Positions 1-9,003 of a DNA stretch of 42,341 nt are shown here, in pieces (position 1 is the stretch's first letter; each line of letters starts with the position of its first letter). The stretch is from the NCBI GenBank assembly GCA_045657945.1, contig JAZOUB010000011.1, positions 1 to 42,341 of the forward strand, in the 5' to 3' direction. The notes below the pieces were generated by a model. The model did not search any database. It was not told the DNA's origin and was given only the letters and a program-made list of their open reading frames with translations. Source of the stretch: HGM04593 sp045657945 (GTDB taxonomy: Bacteria; Bacteroidota; Bacteroidia; Bacteroidales; Bacteroidaceae). The translations under genes were made by a program, and so were the position numbers.

Positions 1-437
1 GTCCCTCTTTGAAGGACTGGAGAGGTGGTCGTGCCGCTGCCGGCAACATCATCCCCTCATCAACAGGTGCTGCTAAGGCTGTAGGTAAGGTAATCCCCGC
101 TCTTAATGGTAAGCTTACAGGTATGGCTATGCGCGTTCCCACATTGGACGTTTCAGTAGTTGACCTTACTGTTAACCTCGCTAAGCCCGCTACATACGCC
201 GAGATTTGCGCAGCTATGAAAGAGGCTTCTGAGGGTGAGTTGAAGGGTATCCTCGGCTACACAGAGGACGCTGTAGTTTCTACCGACTTCCGTGGCTGCT
301 CTAACACTTCTATCTTCGACGCTAAGGCTGGTATCTCTCTTGATGGCAACTTCGCTAAGGTTGTATCTTGGTACGACAATGAGTGGGGTTACTCAAACAA
401 GGTTTGTGAGATGGCTCGCGTAATCGCTGCTAAGTAA
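1..437 (+). CDS. gap: Glyceraldehyde-3-phosphate dehydrogenase, C-terminal part (5' truncated by window edge)
   Basis: This is the C-terminal ~144 residues of the glycolytic enzyme that oxidises and phosphorylates glyceraldehyde-3-phosphate with NAD in the cytoplasm. The reading frame is open from the first bases, so the true start lies outside the window. Visible family signatures are the region RAAAGNIIPSSTGAAKAV (loop after the catalytic Cys), the S-loop region with MRVPT.DVSVVDLT, and the conserved C-terminal SWYDNEWGYSNKV. The catalytic Cys-Thr-Thr motif itself is upstream of the window. The gene ends at TAA 435-437 and is followed by a strong hairpin terminator, so it is probably the last gene of its transcript. 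Confidence 0.96.
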   Translation, partial: PSLKDWRGGRAAAGNIIPSSTGAAKAVGKVIPALNGKLTGMAMRVPTLDVSVVDLTVNLAKPATYAEICAAMKEASEGELKGILGYTEDAVVSTDFRGCSNTSIFDAKAGISLDGNFAKVVSWYDNEWGYSNKVCEMARVIAAK

Positions 438-468
438 TTTATAGCACAGACAAATACCTAAAAATTCA

Positions 469-499
469 GGGGCTTCACGAAAGTGAGGCCCCTTTTCTT
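469..499 (+). terminator. Rho-independent terminator after gap
   Basis: Ten-base-pair stem GGGGCTTCAC / GTGAGGCCCC (one G-T pair) around a GAAA tetraloop, followed by TTTTCTT, 32 nt after the gap stop codon. Confidence 0.9.
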
Positions 500-552
500 G
501 TGTTTTGTTGACATTGGTGAGCCAATAAATCAGTTTTAAGCTGTGCAAATAG

Positions 553-600
553 CTCCTCCACTCCCGGAGGGGAGGTGTCATGCAGTGACGGAGGGGAGGA
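553..600. repeat. G/C-rich intergenic repeat-like element
   Basis: A C-rich then G-rich stretch (CTCCTCCACTCCCGG followed by two GGAGGGGAGG-like blocks) can fold on itself and stands out from the AT-rich surroundings. It resembles the short GC-rich dispersed elements seen between genes in Bacteroidales. Only one copy lies in this window, so repeat status is inferred. Confidence 0.35.
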
Positions 601-735
601 ACACGGAAATGTGACAGCTTCCAATGCATTGTTTATAAAAAATAGACCACCATATTTTTTTATCATAACGGATTTCACTATCTTTATCAAAAATAATACC
701 TTATTATATAACATTACTAACCATAAATATCAGTT

Positions 736-3078
736 ATGAGAAAAACTCTGTTATTGATGTTGTTTGCTGCGGCAATGCTGTTGGGCAGTTGTAAAACCGC
801 CTCAAAAATCAACAGTACAGCCAACGCTGCAAAACATACATTTGAAATAAAGGACAACAAGTTCCTTTACGACGGCGAGAAGGTGCAGCTCATCTGCGGC
901 GAGATGCACTATCCACGCATCCCGGTAGAGTATTGGCGCGACCGTATGCAGCGTGCCAAGGCAATGGGCTTGAATACAATCTCAGCCTATGTATTTTGGG
1001 CAGTTCACGAGCCACAACCCGGAGAGTTCAATTTCGAAGGTCAGGCCGACATCGCCCGCTTTGTTGAGATTGCTGCCGAGGAAGGCTTGTTCGTTCTTCT
1101 GCGCCCCGGTCCATACGTGTGTGCCGAGTTTGACTTCGGTGGCTACCCTTATTGGTTGCAGAACGACTCTTCACTCGTTTGGCGCAGCGACAACCCGGCA
1201 TTCCTTGCAGCCTGTGAACGTTATCTGAACGCACTTGGCGAGCAGCTTGCGCCACACACCGTTACCAACGGCGGAAACATCATCATGGTGCAGGTTGAGA
1301 ACGAGTACGGCTCATACAGCAACGATAAAGTCTATCTTGGCAAGATGGCCGAGCTTATAAAGAACGCCGGTTTCAATGTTCCGTTGATGACCTGCGACGG
1401 TTCGGGTCAGATGCCCAACGGCTACATTCCCGGTATTCTTCCCACTGTAAACGGCGCGGTTGGCGATGACATTATGCATTCAATCGACCGCTACTGGCCC
1501 GGTGGCCCATATTTCGTTGCCGAGTTCTATCCTGCATGGTTCGATGTGTGGGGTTTGCCACATTCGGCTGTTAACTATCAACGCCCGGCCGAACAGCTCG
1601 ACTGGATGCTCAAGAACGACGTATCGATAAGCATTTATATGTTCCATGGCGGAACGAACTTCCACTATACCAATGGTGCGAATACCAACAACGGCTCATA
1701 CGAACCACAGCCCACAAGCTACGATTATGATGCACCGCTTGGCGAGTATGGAAATGCCTATCCCAAGTACCACGCATTCCGCGAGGTTATCCAAAAGAAC
1801 CTCCCCGAGGGTAAGGTGCTGCCACCCGTTCCAGCCGATAACCCAACAACAACATTTGCCCCTGTTGAGCTCACGGAGTGGGCACCGTTGTCTGTGGCAT
1901 ACGGCAAGAGGGTAGAGGCCGAGCAACCGCTCACCTTTGAGGCAATGATGCAGGACTATGGCTATTTGCACTATCAGACAACTGTTGCTAATCCCGACAG
2001 CGGTAAACTGGTGCTCGACGAACTGCGTGACTATGCCGTTGTAATTCTCAATGGCAAGGTAGTGGGTAGCATTGACCGCCGTTTCCACCAGAACAGCATT
2101 GCACTGAATGTTACCGAACCTAACTCTGTTCTTGAAATTCTTGTTGAGAACGGCGGCCGCGTGAACTATGGTAAAGACCTTGTGAACAACCTCAAGGGTA
2201 TCACCAAGCGCGTTCTCTTCAATGGCGAGGAACTCAAGGGTTGGACAACGACATCACTTCCATTGCACCGTGCCGATGTGAAATCTTTCCGCTTCCCAAG
2301 ATTGCGTTACGAGGGCAATCTCCCCGGTTTCTATCGTGGCACATTCACCATTGACAAAGTTGGTGATACCTTTGTCGATATGACCGGTTGGGGCAAGGGT
2401 GCCGTTTGGGTAAACGGCAAGTCGCTTGGCAAGTTCTGGGGCATTGGCCCACAGCAGACAATGTACCTGCCCGCTCCTTGGCTCAAGGAGGGCGAGAACG
2501 AGATTGTAGTCTTTGAGATGGAATATACCGGCAAGCGCACACTCTGCGGTGTTGACAAGCCAATACTCAATGTACTTGGCCCCGACAAGAACGCCTTCAA
2601 TACATCACGCGACTATAACCGCGTGCCCATCCTCGATGAGTATGACGGCATCTTCCAAGGCACAGTGGAGCACAAGACAGGTTGGCAGGAGTTCACCTTC
2701 GATGGCATAAAGACACTGCGTCACCTGTGCATCGATGTGCAGAGCACATACGACGGCAAGCACTCATGCATCTGCGAGATTGAACTCATTGACGAGAGTG
2801 GCAACATCATCAACAAAGACAAGTGGAACGTGGTGTTCACCAACACCGAGGCGCTCGGCGAGGGTGTGGCCGATGATATGATTGACGGCGACGAAAAGAC
2901 CTACTGGCACTCGGCTTGGCGCAAGGATGTGAAGGCGTTGCCACATCGTGTGATTGTCGATCTTGGCAACATACGTACTGTCAAGGGATTCCGTATATTG
3001 ACACGCGATGTCAATCTCCCCGGTTGCATCAAGGACTTCCGCCTCTACGGCCGTCCACAGTTCTTCCTGTATGAATAA
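736..3078 (+). CDS. GH35 beta-galactosidase, predicted lipoprotein
   Basis: A 780-residue glycoside hydrolase family 35 enzyme, expected to remove non-reducing-end beta-galactose from glycans at the cell envelope. The N-terminus is a lipoprotein signal peptide with an LGSC lipobox (Cys19). The GH35 barrel follows from about residue 40. The acid/base Glu is in VENEYGSY (E190) and the nucleophile Glu in VAEFYPAW (E263). After beta-sandwich domains of the galactose-binding type (about 400-610), the last ~130 residues look like an F5/8-type-C (discoidin) carbohydrate-binding domain. Length fits Bacteroidales GH35 lipoproteins. It stands alone between terminators and is not in a recognisable polysaccharide utilisation locus here (no SusC/SusD pair nearby). 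A weak promoter candidate (TATCTTTA at 679-686) lies upstream. Confidence 0.95.
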   Translation: MRKTLLLMLFAAAMLLGSCKTASKINSTANAAKHTFEIKDNKFLYDGEKVQLICGEMHYPRIPVEYWRDRMQRAKAMGLNTISAYVFWAVHEPQPGEFNFEGQADIARFVEIAAEEGLFVLLRPGPYVCAEFDFGGYPYWLQNDSSLVWRSDNPAFLAACERYLNALGEQLAPHTVTNGGNIIMVQVENEYGSYSNDKVYLGKMAELIKNAGFNVPLMTCDGSGQMPNGYIPGILPTVNGAVGDDIMHSIDRYWPGGPYFVAEFYPAWFDVWGLPHSAVNYQRPAEQLDWMLKNDVSISIYMFHGGTNFHYTNGANTNNGSYEPQPTSYDYDAPLGEYGNAYPKYHAFREVIQKNLPEGKVLPPVPADNPTTTFAPVELTEWAPLSVAYGKRVEAEQPLTFEAMMQDYGYLHYQTTVANPDSGKLVLDELRDYAVVILNGKVVGSIDRRFHQNSIALNVTEPNSVLEILVENGGRVNYGKDLVNNLKGITKRVLFNGEELKGWTTTSLPLHRADVKSFRFPRLRYEGNLPGFYRGTFTIDKVGDTFVDMTGWGKGAVWVNGKSLGKFWGIGPQQTMYLPAPWLKEGENEIVVFEMEYTGKRTLCGVDKPILNVLGPDKNAFNTSRDYNRVPILDEYDGIFQGTVEHKTGWQEFTFDGIKTLRHLCIDVQSTYDGKHSCICEIELIDESGNIINKDKWNVVFTNTEALGEGVADDMIDGDEKTYWHSAWRKDVKALPHRVIVDLGNIRTVKGFRILTRDVNLPGCIKDFRLYGRPQFFLYE

Positions 3079-3101
3079 TTCGTATAGCAGTATATTATAT
3101 G

Positions 3102-3133
3102 GCAGCCCCTTTCGTGTGAAAGGGGCTGCTTAT
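3102..3133 (+). terminator. Rho-independent terminator after GH35 gene
   Basis: Perfect 12-bp stem GCAGCCCCTTTC / GAAAGGGGCTGC around a GTGT loop, 23 nt after the stop codon, followed by a short T-containing tail. Confidence 0.88.
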
Positions 3134-3314
3134 GTCTAATTTAATTGTTTCTATCAATACGCTGTGGTTAAAGTGAATGTTTTTTAGCGGTATTGGTACT
3201 GGTAAACGATATATTTGCTATATTTACACCAGAAAAATTTGACCAATAATAGTTGCTCCGCAAGAACTGCAAGGGGCAGATTTATTCTTTAATATTTTTT
3301 CGTGCATAGTTCGA
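3134..3314. other. Gene-free AT-rich stretch before CRISPR leader 1
   Basis: No convincing gene or structure seen. It separates the GH35 terminator from the copy of the leader sequence shared with array 2. Confidence 0.5.
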
Positions 3315-3437
3315 TTCTTTGAAATATTTATTATTTTCGCGTTTTGAAATGAGGTACATTTTTTGTGCTTTAAATCGGCCTTTTTGTATATTATATATGA
3401 TATAGTATATTGATTATAAAAGGATTATAAAACACCT
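3315..3437 (+). promoter_or_regulatory. CRISPR leader 1
   Basis: About 120 nt of very AT-rich sequence directly before the first repeat of array 1. It is almost identical, base for base, to 19292-19415 in front of array 2; the only differences I see are a couple of bases just before the first repeat. Position, AT richness and duplication at both arrays identify it as the leader, which should carry the array promoter and the signals that direct Cas1-Cas2 integration. Being on the left of both arrays, it sets transcription left to right. Confidence 0.9.
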
Positions 3438-3467
3438 CTCATGGAGCATATTCCATTACAACAAGGA

Positions 3468-3554
3468 ATTTTTCGTTGTAAAAATCGAAGTTGCTTCATA
3501 GCAATAGTCGCGCCTTTGCGCGGAGTGCTGTTGCGTAGCAAATGAAGTGACTTC
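3468..3554 (+). repeat. 87-nt palindromic element interrupting CRISPR repeat, copy 1
   Basis: Inserted after base 30 of the first repeat. It begins ATTTTTCG and ends GTGACTTC. The outer arms GAAGTTGCTTCAT and ATGAAGTGACTTC are near-complementary, with an inner CGCGC/GCGCG hairpin. It is followed by AATAAGAC (tag-like), an 18-nt TCAACC..GGTTGA segment and the last 25 nt of a repeat, ending at 3605. Confidence 0.85.
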
Positions 3555-3673
3555 AATAAGACTCAACCGATAGGTTGATACTTCCATTACAACAAGGATT
3601 AAGACAACGGCAACTTGTCTATTTTCTCTTGCAAGGTCATAAACTCATAGAGCATATTCCATTACAATAAGGA

Positions 3674-3760
3674 ATTTTTCGTAGTAAAAATCGAAGTTGC
3701 TTCATAGCAATAGTCGTGCCTTGGCGCGGAGTGCGGTTGCGCAGCAAATGAAGTGACTTC
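3674..3760 (+). repeat. 87-nt palindromic element interrupting CRISPR repeat, copy 2
   Basis: Same element and same insertion point in the repeat starting at 3644. It is followed by AATAAGAC (3761-3768), a 19-nt segment with the TCAACC/GGTTGA hairpin, and CTTCCATTACAACAAGG plus the tag, ending at 3812. The left repeat part here reads ACAATAAGG while the right part reads ACAACAAGG, so the flanks are not a perfect target-site duplication. Confidence 0.85.
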
Positions 3761-4238
3761 AATAAGACTTCAACCGATAGGTTGATACTTCCATTACAAC
3801 AAGGATTAAGACCATAATAAAAACACTTTATAAATTAAACACTTCTACTCATAGAGCATATTCCATTACAACAAGGATTAAGACCAAGCTAGTTCTTCAT
3901 CTTCTTTCAATGCTCCAACACTCATAGAGCATATTCCATTACAACAAGGATTAAGACTCTATAATATCGTCAATATCTCCGTACTCACACCACTCATAGA
4001 GCATATTCCATTAAAACAAGGATTAAGACAATGCCACTATATTCTCTGTGATGTCTTTGACAACACTCATAGAATATATTCCATTAAAACAAGGATTAAG
4101 ACGCCAACTCGTAGGGAACAAAATCTTCGTTCATAATCTCATAGAGCATATTCCATTAAAACAAGGATTAAGACAATGCTTTGTCTTCGAGTGCTTCTAT
4201 CTTTGGAGCTCATAGAGCATATTCCATTACAACAAGGA

Positions 4239-4325
4239 ATTTTTCGTAGTAAAAATCGAAGTTGCTTCATAGCAATAGTCGCGCTTTTGCGCGGAGTGCG
4301 GTTGCGCAGCAAATAAAGTGACTTT
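4239..4325 (+). repeat. 87-nt palindromic element interrupting CRISPR repeat, copy 3
   Basis: Same element in the repeat starting at 4209. Changes towards its right end (AATAAAGTGACTTT) weaken the outer stem. The following segment has one extra A (CCGAATAGG) before the partial repeat ending at 4378. Confidence 0.85.
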
Positions 4326-4515
4326 AATAAGACTTCAACCGAATAGGTTGATACTTCCATTACAACAAGGATTAAGACAAAGTCTTGGTTTCAGCATTCC
4401 ACTTGTAACCGTTCTCATAGAGCATATTCCATTACAACAAGGATTAAGACACAACTATGTAATTACTGTCTTTCATCTCTTCTCGCTCATAGAGCATATT
4501 CCATTACAACAAGGA

Positions 4516-4602
4516 ATTTTTCGTAGTAAAATCGAAGTTGCTTCATAGCAATAGTCGCGCCTTGGCGCGGGTTGAGGTTGCGTGAGCAAATGAAGTGACT
4601 TC
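4516..4602 (+). repeat. 87-nt palindromic element interrupting CRISPR repeat, copy 4
   Basis: Same element in the last repeat of the array (start 4486). It is followed directly by AATAAGAC (4603-4610) and then unique sequence. The trailing 19-nt segment and partial repeat found after the other copies are absent, so this copy best shows that the element simply splits one repeat into a 30-nt front and a 7-8-nt tag. Confidence 0.85.
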
Positions 4603-4750
4603 AATAAGACGGTAATGCGAACACATTACATCACATCCGTTAAAAGGGGGAAATAATAGTGATTTTTTTAGTCACAAATTTTTGTTATTTAAGATAAAAT
4701 TGGGTAATATTGCCTTTGTTAAGACGATAATTTATAGGAGACGCGGAGTG

Positions 4751-5443
4751 ATGGCACCACAAAAGATAAATACCTTTATAATAAGGTTCGAAAACGAAAT
4801 AAAATTCAGCGATATACCATATTTCAGGAGCGGAATTCTTTCGGCTATGGACTACGATGCCAATGTGTTGTTCCATAACCATAAGTCCGATACAGAATTC
4901 CGTTATTCCTATCCACTCATCCAGTACAAGAGAATAAATAAAAAGGCTGCAATTGTGTGTCTTGGCGAGGGTGCTTTGACCATTGGTGAGTTCTTTTTAA
5001 GGCAGAATTTGAATATAAGAATTAAGGACGAGGTTGTGGAACTGAAAGTGGAAAGCCTTAGACCCGGTAACTATATTGTGCAGCCCTGGGGTACAATGTT
5101 TCTGTACCGATTGAGAAAGTGGTTGCCTCTAAATTCGGAAAACTACATTAAATATACACAACTCGAAGGCGTGGTGGAGAAAACTGCTTTTTTGGAGAAA
5201 ATTCTCGTGGGCAACATCTTGTCAATGGCCAAGGGGCTTGATATTGGTATTGACGAGAAAATACAATGTAAGATTATATCGATAGATTCTCCTCGCCTTA
5301 TGTTTGCAAAGGGGGTGAAGTTGATGTCTTTTGATATTGAGTTCAAGACAAATATCTCAATTCCTGATTATGCAGGCCTTGGCAAACACACTAGTTTGGG
5401 CTTTGGAATAGTAACAAAAAAGAAAAATAAAGATGAACAGTGA
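4751..5443 (+). CDS. cas6: CRISPR RNA endoribonuclease Cas6
   Basis: A 230-residue protein that should cut the pre-crRNA repeats, leaving an 8-nt 5' tag. Evidence is a RAMP-type fold ending in the glycine-rich signature AGLGKHTSLGFGIV typical of Cas6, and an N-terminal part with nearby histidines (H42 and H44 in LFHNHKSD) that are candidate catalytic residues. I chose ATG 4751 because GGAG lies just upstream and the protein then begins like the family; an in-frame start at 4682 would add 23 residues of unlikely sequence. It is the first cas gene after array 1, with no terminator between, and it overlaps cas10 by 11 nt. Both arrays share one repeat family, so this single Cas6 could process both. 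Confidence 0.93.
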   Translation: MAPQKINTFIIRFENEIKFSDIPYFRSGILSAMDYDANVLFHNHKSDTEFRYSYPLIQYKRINKKAAIVCLGEGALTIGEFFLRQNLNIRIKDEVVELKVESLRPGNYIVQPWGTMFLYRLRKWLPLNSENYIKYTQLEGVVEKTAFLEKILVGNILSMAKGLDIGIDEKIQCKIISIDSPRLMFAKGVKLMSFDIEFKTNISIPDYAGLGKHTSLGFGIVTKKKNKDEQ

Positions 5444-7871
5444 AAAGGATTTGCTATACTTGGCGGCACTGTTGCACGATATCGGTAAATTCTCGCAGAG
5501 AGCCGATAAAAGCATAGCGATAAAAGACGAAAGTACATATTGCCCACTCTACAAGGGGCATTACACCCACAAACATGTTCTTTGGACTGCCGATTTCGTG
5601 GATACTTATGCATCCAAGTTCAAAGATTTTGATGCAGACAACCGCTTATTGCAGTTGGCTGCAGAGCATCATTTGAGCGATGCACAGTTGGGCGATTTGG
5701 GGCGCATTGTCAAAAAGGCCGATTGCCTCTCTTCCGGTATGGACCGAAACAGCGATGCAGTGCTGAATGATGTGCAGGAAGAGGAAAACAAATGGGATTC
5801 TTTTAAAAGAAAACGAATGGTGTCATTGTTGCAGACAATCAACGGCAACAATGATGCACCAGCCTACCACTTACCTGTTGAGAAGATGACATTGACGAGA
5901 AAATATTTCCCTAACGAAATATTTACATCTTCCCCCGATTACAAGAAACTTTGGAACGATTTCGAGAGGGAATTCGCAACACTGGAACATGCTACAGCGC
6001 GCGGCTTTGCCGAGACTCTCGTGGGCTTGTTGCAGAAGTATATGTCGCACATCCCGGCAAGCACAATAGACTTCCCCGATGTCTCTTTGTATGACCACCT
6101 GAAAACAACAGCGGCACTTGCTGTCTGCCTCTACGATTATGAGAAGAGCGGAGAGGAGCATGAGTCACCGTTCCTGTTGATTGGTGCCGATTTCAGCGGA
6201 ATTCAATCCTACATCTACCAGATTATATCAAAACATGCAGCCAAAAACCTCAAAGGCCGTTCTTTCTATCTGCGTTTGTTGTCGGATGTCATAGTGCGTC
6301 ATCTGTTGCGTGAACTTGAGCTCTACAGCGCAAATGTCATTTACAACTCGGGTGGTGGATTTTACATTCTTGCCCCAAACACAAATGCAGTCAAAGAGAA
6401 ATTGCAAAAGGCAATAAGGGAGATAGAGGAACGTATCTTTGCCGAGCATGGAACATCTTTGTTCGTGGCAATTGACAGTGTTGAGCTTTCTGCCGATGCG
6501 CTCATGCACAAAGGTGATAAACATTTGGGCGATGTGTGGGGTGAGTTATTCCTGAAGCGTGACAAGAAGAAGAACAGCCGTTTCTCGTCAATGCTGCAAA
6601 GTGATTATGGTAAATTCTTCTCGCCACAGCCAACAAATACCGATTCAAGGGATTCTGTAACCGGCGAGGTGTTCATGCAGGATGAGAAACCGGTAAAAGA
6701 TGGTGACCTGTTGTTGAAACGCATAACAAAACAACAGATAGAAATCGGTGGCAAGTTGAAAACCACAAGCCTGCTTATGGTTAAGGATGGTGCCCCCTTG
6801 CCCTATTGGAACGAGTGCGTGCATGTCGCCCCATTGAACATTGGCTTTACCTATTATTTCATCAGCGATAAAGAAAAATCCGAGATGGAAAAGAGGCTTA
6901 TTGGTTCGGCCGATGATGTCTATGTTGTTACCTTCAATGGCAAGAACGGCAATTGCGATTTCTTGAACACATTGAAAGGTTCCAACAATATTTTCCAGCT
7001 CGAATTCTATGGCGGAAACGAAAACGACTCAAATACATTCGAGAAATTGTGTGGAAACGACGGTAAAAGCGACTTTACCCGCATGGGCGTGTTGAGAATG
7101 GATGTTGACAATCTTGGAACAATATTCCAGAAGGGTATATCTCCCTCACGTGCCACTTTGTCGCGTTATTCGGCATTGTCGCGCTCTTTCGACTATTTCT
7201 TCTCGGGCTATCTGAACACAATTTGGAATTTGGTTGCCCCCGAGAAATCGCAAATCATCTACAGCGGTGGCGATGATGTTTTCATCGTAGCCCGTTGGGA
7301 CATCGCAATTGAAATGGCGAAGAAGATCCGTGAGGATTTCAAAGAGTTTACATGTGAGAATCCGGCTTTCTCTTTGTCGGGCGGAATTTCAATAGTCGAT
7401 TCGGGTTTCCCTGTGATGAAAGCTGCCGAATACAGTGCCGGGGAAGAAACACTTGCTAAACAGCATTCTTGCGGTGGTTTGTCAAAGAATAGTATATCCT
7501 TTATGTCAATGCCTTTAAATTGGGACAAGGAATTCCCTTTTGTAGAGCAGTTGAAGGATGAAATCCTATGTTTAGTAAAAAATGATGAACTACCAAAATC
7601 ATTCATTTCTAAACTGATGATTCATTATGAAAATGCAGGTGTCGAGAATCATAGAATCACAAATTACAAGACATATTGGATGATGACATACGACTTTGAA
7701 CGTATGAAATCAAGAAGCAAGTATGAAAACGTAAATGGGCTTATAGAACGATGTTTGAAAAATATCTGTGCAAAACAGAACTTTGAAATAACAACCGACT
7801 ACCACCCCATAGAACTTTGGGTACTTGCAGCCCGTTGGGCCGAGTTGGAATATAGAGCAAAAAATAACTGA
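5433..7871 (+). CDS. cas10: Type III-A effector large subunit Cas10 (Csm1)
   Basis: The 812-residue signature protein of type III systems. On binding target RNA it makes cyclic oligoadenylates from ATP and may cut single-stranded DNA. The N-terminal HD domain is visible as LLHDIGKF (H15-D16). A palm-domain element FSGIQSYIYQI is near residue 250. The second palm carries MDVDNLG and the cyclase motif GGDD at residues 612-615. Both active sites appear intact, so nuclease and cyclase activity are both possible. The gene overlaps cas6 and is followed 14 nt later by csm2. The presence of csm2 and the overall size place it in subtype III-A rather than III-B or III-D. Confidence 0.96.
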   Translation: MNSEKDLLYLAALLHDIGKFSQRADKSIAIKDESTYCPLYKGHYTHKHVLWTADFVDTYASKFKDFDADNRLLQLAAEHHLSDAQLGDLGRIVKKADCLSSGMDRNSDAVLNDVQEEENKWDSFKRKRMVSLLQTINGNNDAPAYHLPVEKMTLTRKYFPNEIFTSSPDYKKLWNDFEREFATLEHATARGFAETLVGLLQKYMSHIPASTIDFPDVSLYDHLKTTAALAVCLYDYEKSGEEHESPFLLIGADFSGIQSYIYQIISKHAAKNLKGRSFYLRLLSDVIVRHLLRELELYSANVIYNSGGGFYILAPNTNAVKEKLQKAIREIEERIFAEHGTSLFVAIDSVELSADALMHKGDKHLGDVWGELFLKRDKKKNSRFSSMLQSDYGKFFSPQPTNTDSRDSVTGEVFMQDEKPVKDGDLLLKRITKQQIEIGGKLKTTSLLMVKDGAPLPYWNECVHVAPLNIGFTYYFISDKEKSEMEKRLIGSADDVYVVTFNGKNGNCDFLNTLKGSNNIFQLEFYGGNENDSNTFEKLCGNDGKSDFTRMGVLRMDVDNLGTIFQKGISPSRATLSRYSALSRSFDYFFSGYLNTIWNLVAPEKSQIIYSGGDDVFIVARWDIAIEMAKKIREDFKEFTCENPAFSLSGGISIVDSGFPVMKAAEYSAGEETLAKQHSCGGLSKNSISFMSMPLNWDKEFPFVEQLKDEILCLVKNDELPKSFISKLMIHYENAGVENHRITNYKTYWMMTYDFERMKSRSKYENVNGLIERCLKNICAKQNFEITTDYHPIELWVLAARWAELEYRAKNN

Positions 7872-7885
7872 TAAAATAATTTACT

Positions 7886-8335
7886 ATGGGAAATTTTGAG
7901 AGAAAACCCGGTTATGGCGATAGACAAGCACCAAGACCGAACCCCGAGCAAGAGGCTCGCCAAAAATATCAAGGATTTGGTTTCAAAGCCAAATGGATAA
8001 CTGAAGGTATTGATAAGTCCTTTGTTGAATTTGCCGAGAAAGTTGGATATTACATGGCAAAGAATGGATTGACAAGTTCTAAAATACGTAACATATACAG
8101 TGAAATAAAACGTGTGCAGACCGATTTTGAGAAAGAAAAATCATCATTCTATCTTTTGAAACCCAAAGTTGCTTATGCTGTAGGTCGTGACAAGAATAAC
8201 CTTGGCTTGCAGATGTTCAAACTTGTTTTTGATGAATGTTTCAATAATGTTGAAACCGCACAGCATTATTATAACCTATGCAATGTGATGGAGGCTACAA
8301 TAGCATACCATAAAGCCAATGGCGGTAGAGATTGA
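7886..8335 (+). CDS. csm2: Csm2, type III-A small subunit (Cas11)
   Basis: A 149-residue helical small subunit that forms the inner filament of the Csm complex along the crRNA-target duplex. The first ~30 residues are polar and glycine/proline-rich (probably disordered). The core has the family pattern LTSSKIRNIYSEIKRV followed by LLKPKVAYAVGRD. Its place between cas10 and csm3 is the canonical III-A order, and it separates this system from III-D loci. Confidence 0.93.
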   Translation: MGNFERKPGYGDRQAPRPNPEQEARQKYQGFGFKAKWITEGIDKSFVEFAEKVGYYMAKNGLTSSKIRNIYSEIKRVQTDFEKEKSSFYLLKPKVAYAVGRDKNNLGLQMFKLVFDECFNNVETAQHYYNLCNVMEATIAYHKANGGRD

Positions 8336-8362
8336 ATTTTGTAATACTAAAAAAGAGCAATT

Positions 8363-9001
8363 ATGTCAGCTAAATTGATAAAAAAAATATTATATACCGG
8401 AACAATAACACTAAAGACCGGTCTTCATATTGGTGGTACAAACACAGCGTTGAACATTGGTGGCCCCGACAATTTTGTTGTCCGCAATCCATTGAACAAG
8501 AAACCATATATTCCAGGTAGTTCTCTAAAGGGCAAGCTAAGGTCGTTGCTGGAACTTGCATATGGCGAAATTGGCCGTAAGGGTGGTGCCTGTGAGAATC
8601 CCGATTCAAGGTCGGGGCAACTCTTTGGCGTTGCAGCCAACAATGGCGGCCGCCCTTCGCGTCTGATAGTTAGAGACTGCGAAATGATTATAAACGAGAA
8701 GAATGAAGAACTCTTCAGGAACACAGATCTTCTATATACCGAGAGCAAGACCGAGGCTAATATTGACCGCATAACATCGGCTGCTAATCCAAGAACATAT
8801 GAGCGTGTTCCCGCCGGTGCGCAGTTTGAACTTAACATGGTACTTAATGTCTTTGATACCGACGACGAAGCAGAGTTGAAGAGACTCCTTGACCAGGCCA
8901 TTGCATTGTTGCACGATGACTATCTCGGAGGTTCGGGCTCACGTGGCTATGGGCAAGTTTTGCTTGAATTCAAAGACGAACCAAAAACGTACATTGACTG
9001 A
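8363..9001 (+). CDS. csm3: Csm3, type III-A backbone RAMP and target-RNA nuclease
   Basis: A 212-residue RAMP protein that forms the backbone of the complex and cuts target RNA every 6 nt. Seen in sequence: HIGG near residue 22; GGPDNFVVR with D36, which aligns with the catalytic Asp (D32/D33) of characterised Csm3; the typical YIPGSSLKGKLRSLLE; and a C-terminal GGSGSRGYGQV glycine-rich loop. The catalytic Asp is present, so RNA cleavage should be active. It is followed by csm4 with a 2-nt gap. Confidence 0.95.
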   Translation: MSAKLIKKILYTGTITLKTGLHIGGTNTALNIGGPDNFVVRNPLNKKPYIPGSSLKGKLRSLLELAYGEIGRKGGACENPDSRSGQLFGVAANNGGRPSRLIVRDCEMIINEKNEELFRNTDLLYTESKTEANIDRITSAANPRTYERVPAGAQFELNMVLNVFDTDDEAELKRLLDQAIALLHDDYLGGSGSRGYGQVLLEFKDEPKTYID

Positions 9002-9003
9002 TT

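Larger units (their letters stand above)
3438..4610 (+). CRISPR. CRISPR array 1: 10 repeat positions, 9 spacers, four repeats interrupted
   Basis: The 37-nt repeat begins CTCATAGAGCATATTCC and ends ACAAGGATTAAGAC. Uninterrupted repeats start at 3848, 3921, 3993, 4066, 4138 and 4414. Repeats starting at 3438, 3644, 4209 and 4486 are split after base 30 by an 87-nt element. Spacers (34-38 nt) are 3606-3643, 3813-3847, 3885-3920, 3958-3992, 4030-4065, 4103-4137, 4175-4208, 4379-4413 and 4451-4485. The last eight bases, ATTAAGAC, fit a type III crRNA 5' tag, which together with the leader on the left supports + strand transcription. Repeats 5-7 carry ATTAAAACAAGG in place of ATTACAACAAGG. Repeat 1 has ATGGAGC and repeat 6 has ATAGAAT in place of ATAGAGC. 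Confidence 0.97.

Noticed and set aside
4318..4548. 76-codon ORF across CRISPR array 1
   Set aside because: It is repeats and spacers read as protein; the repeated IEHIPLQQG words are CRISPR repeats.
3438..4610. Simple transposon target-site duplication for the 87-nt element
   Set aside because: The 17-nt flank is repeated on both sides in copies 1-3, but copy 2 differs at one base and copy 4 lacks the right flank, so it cannot be called a clean duplication.
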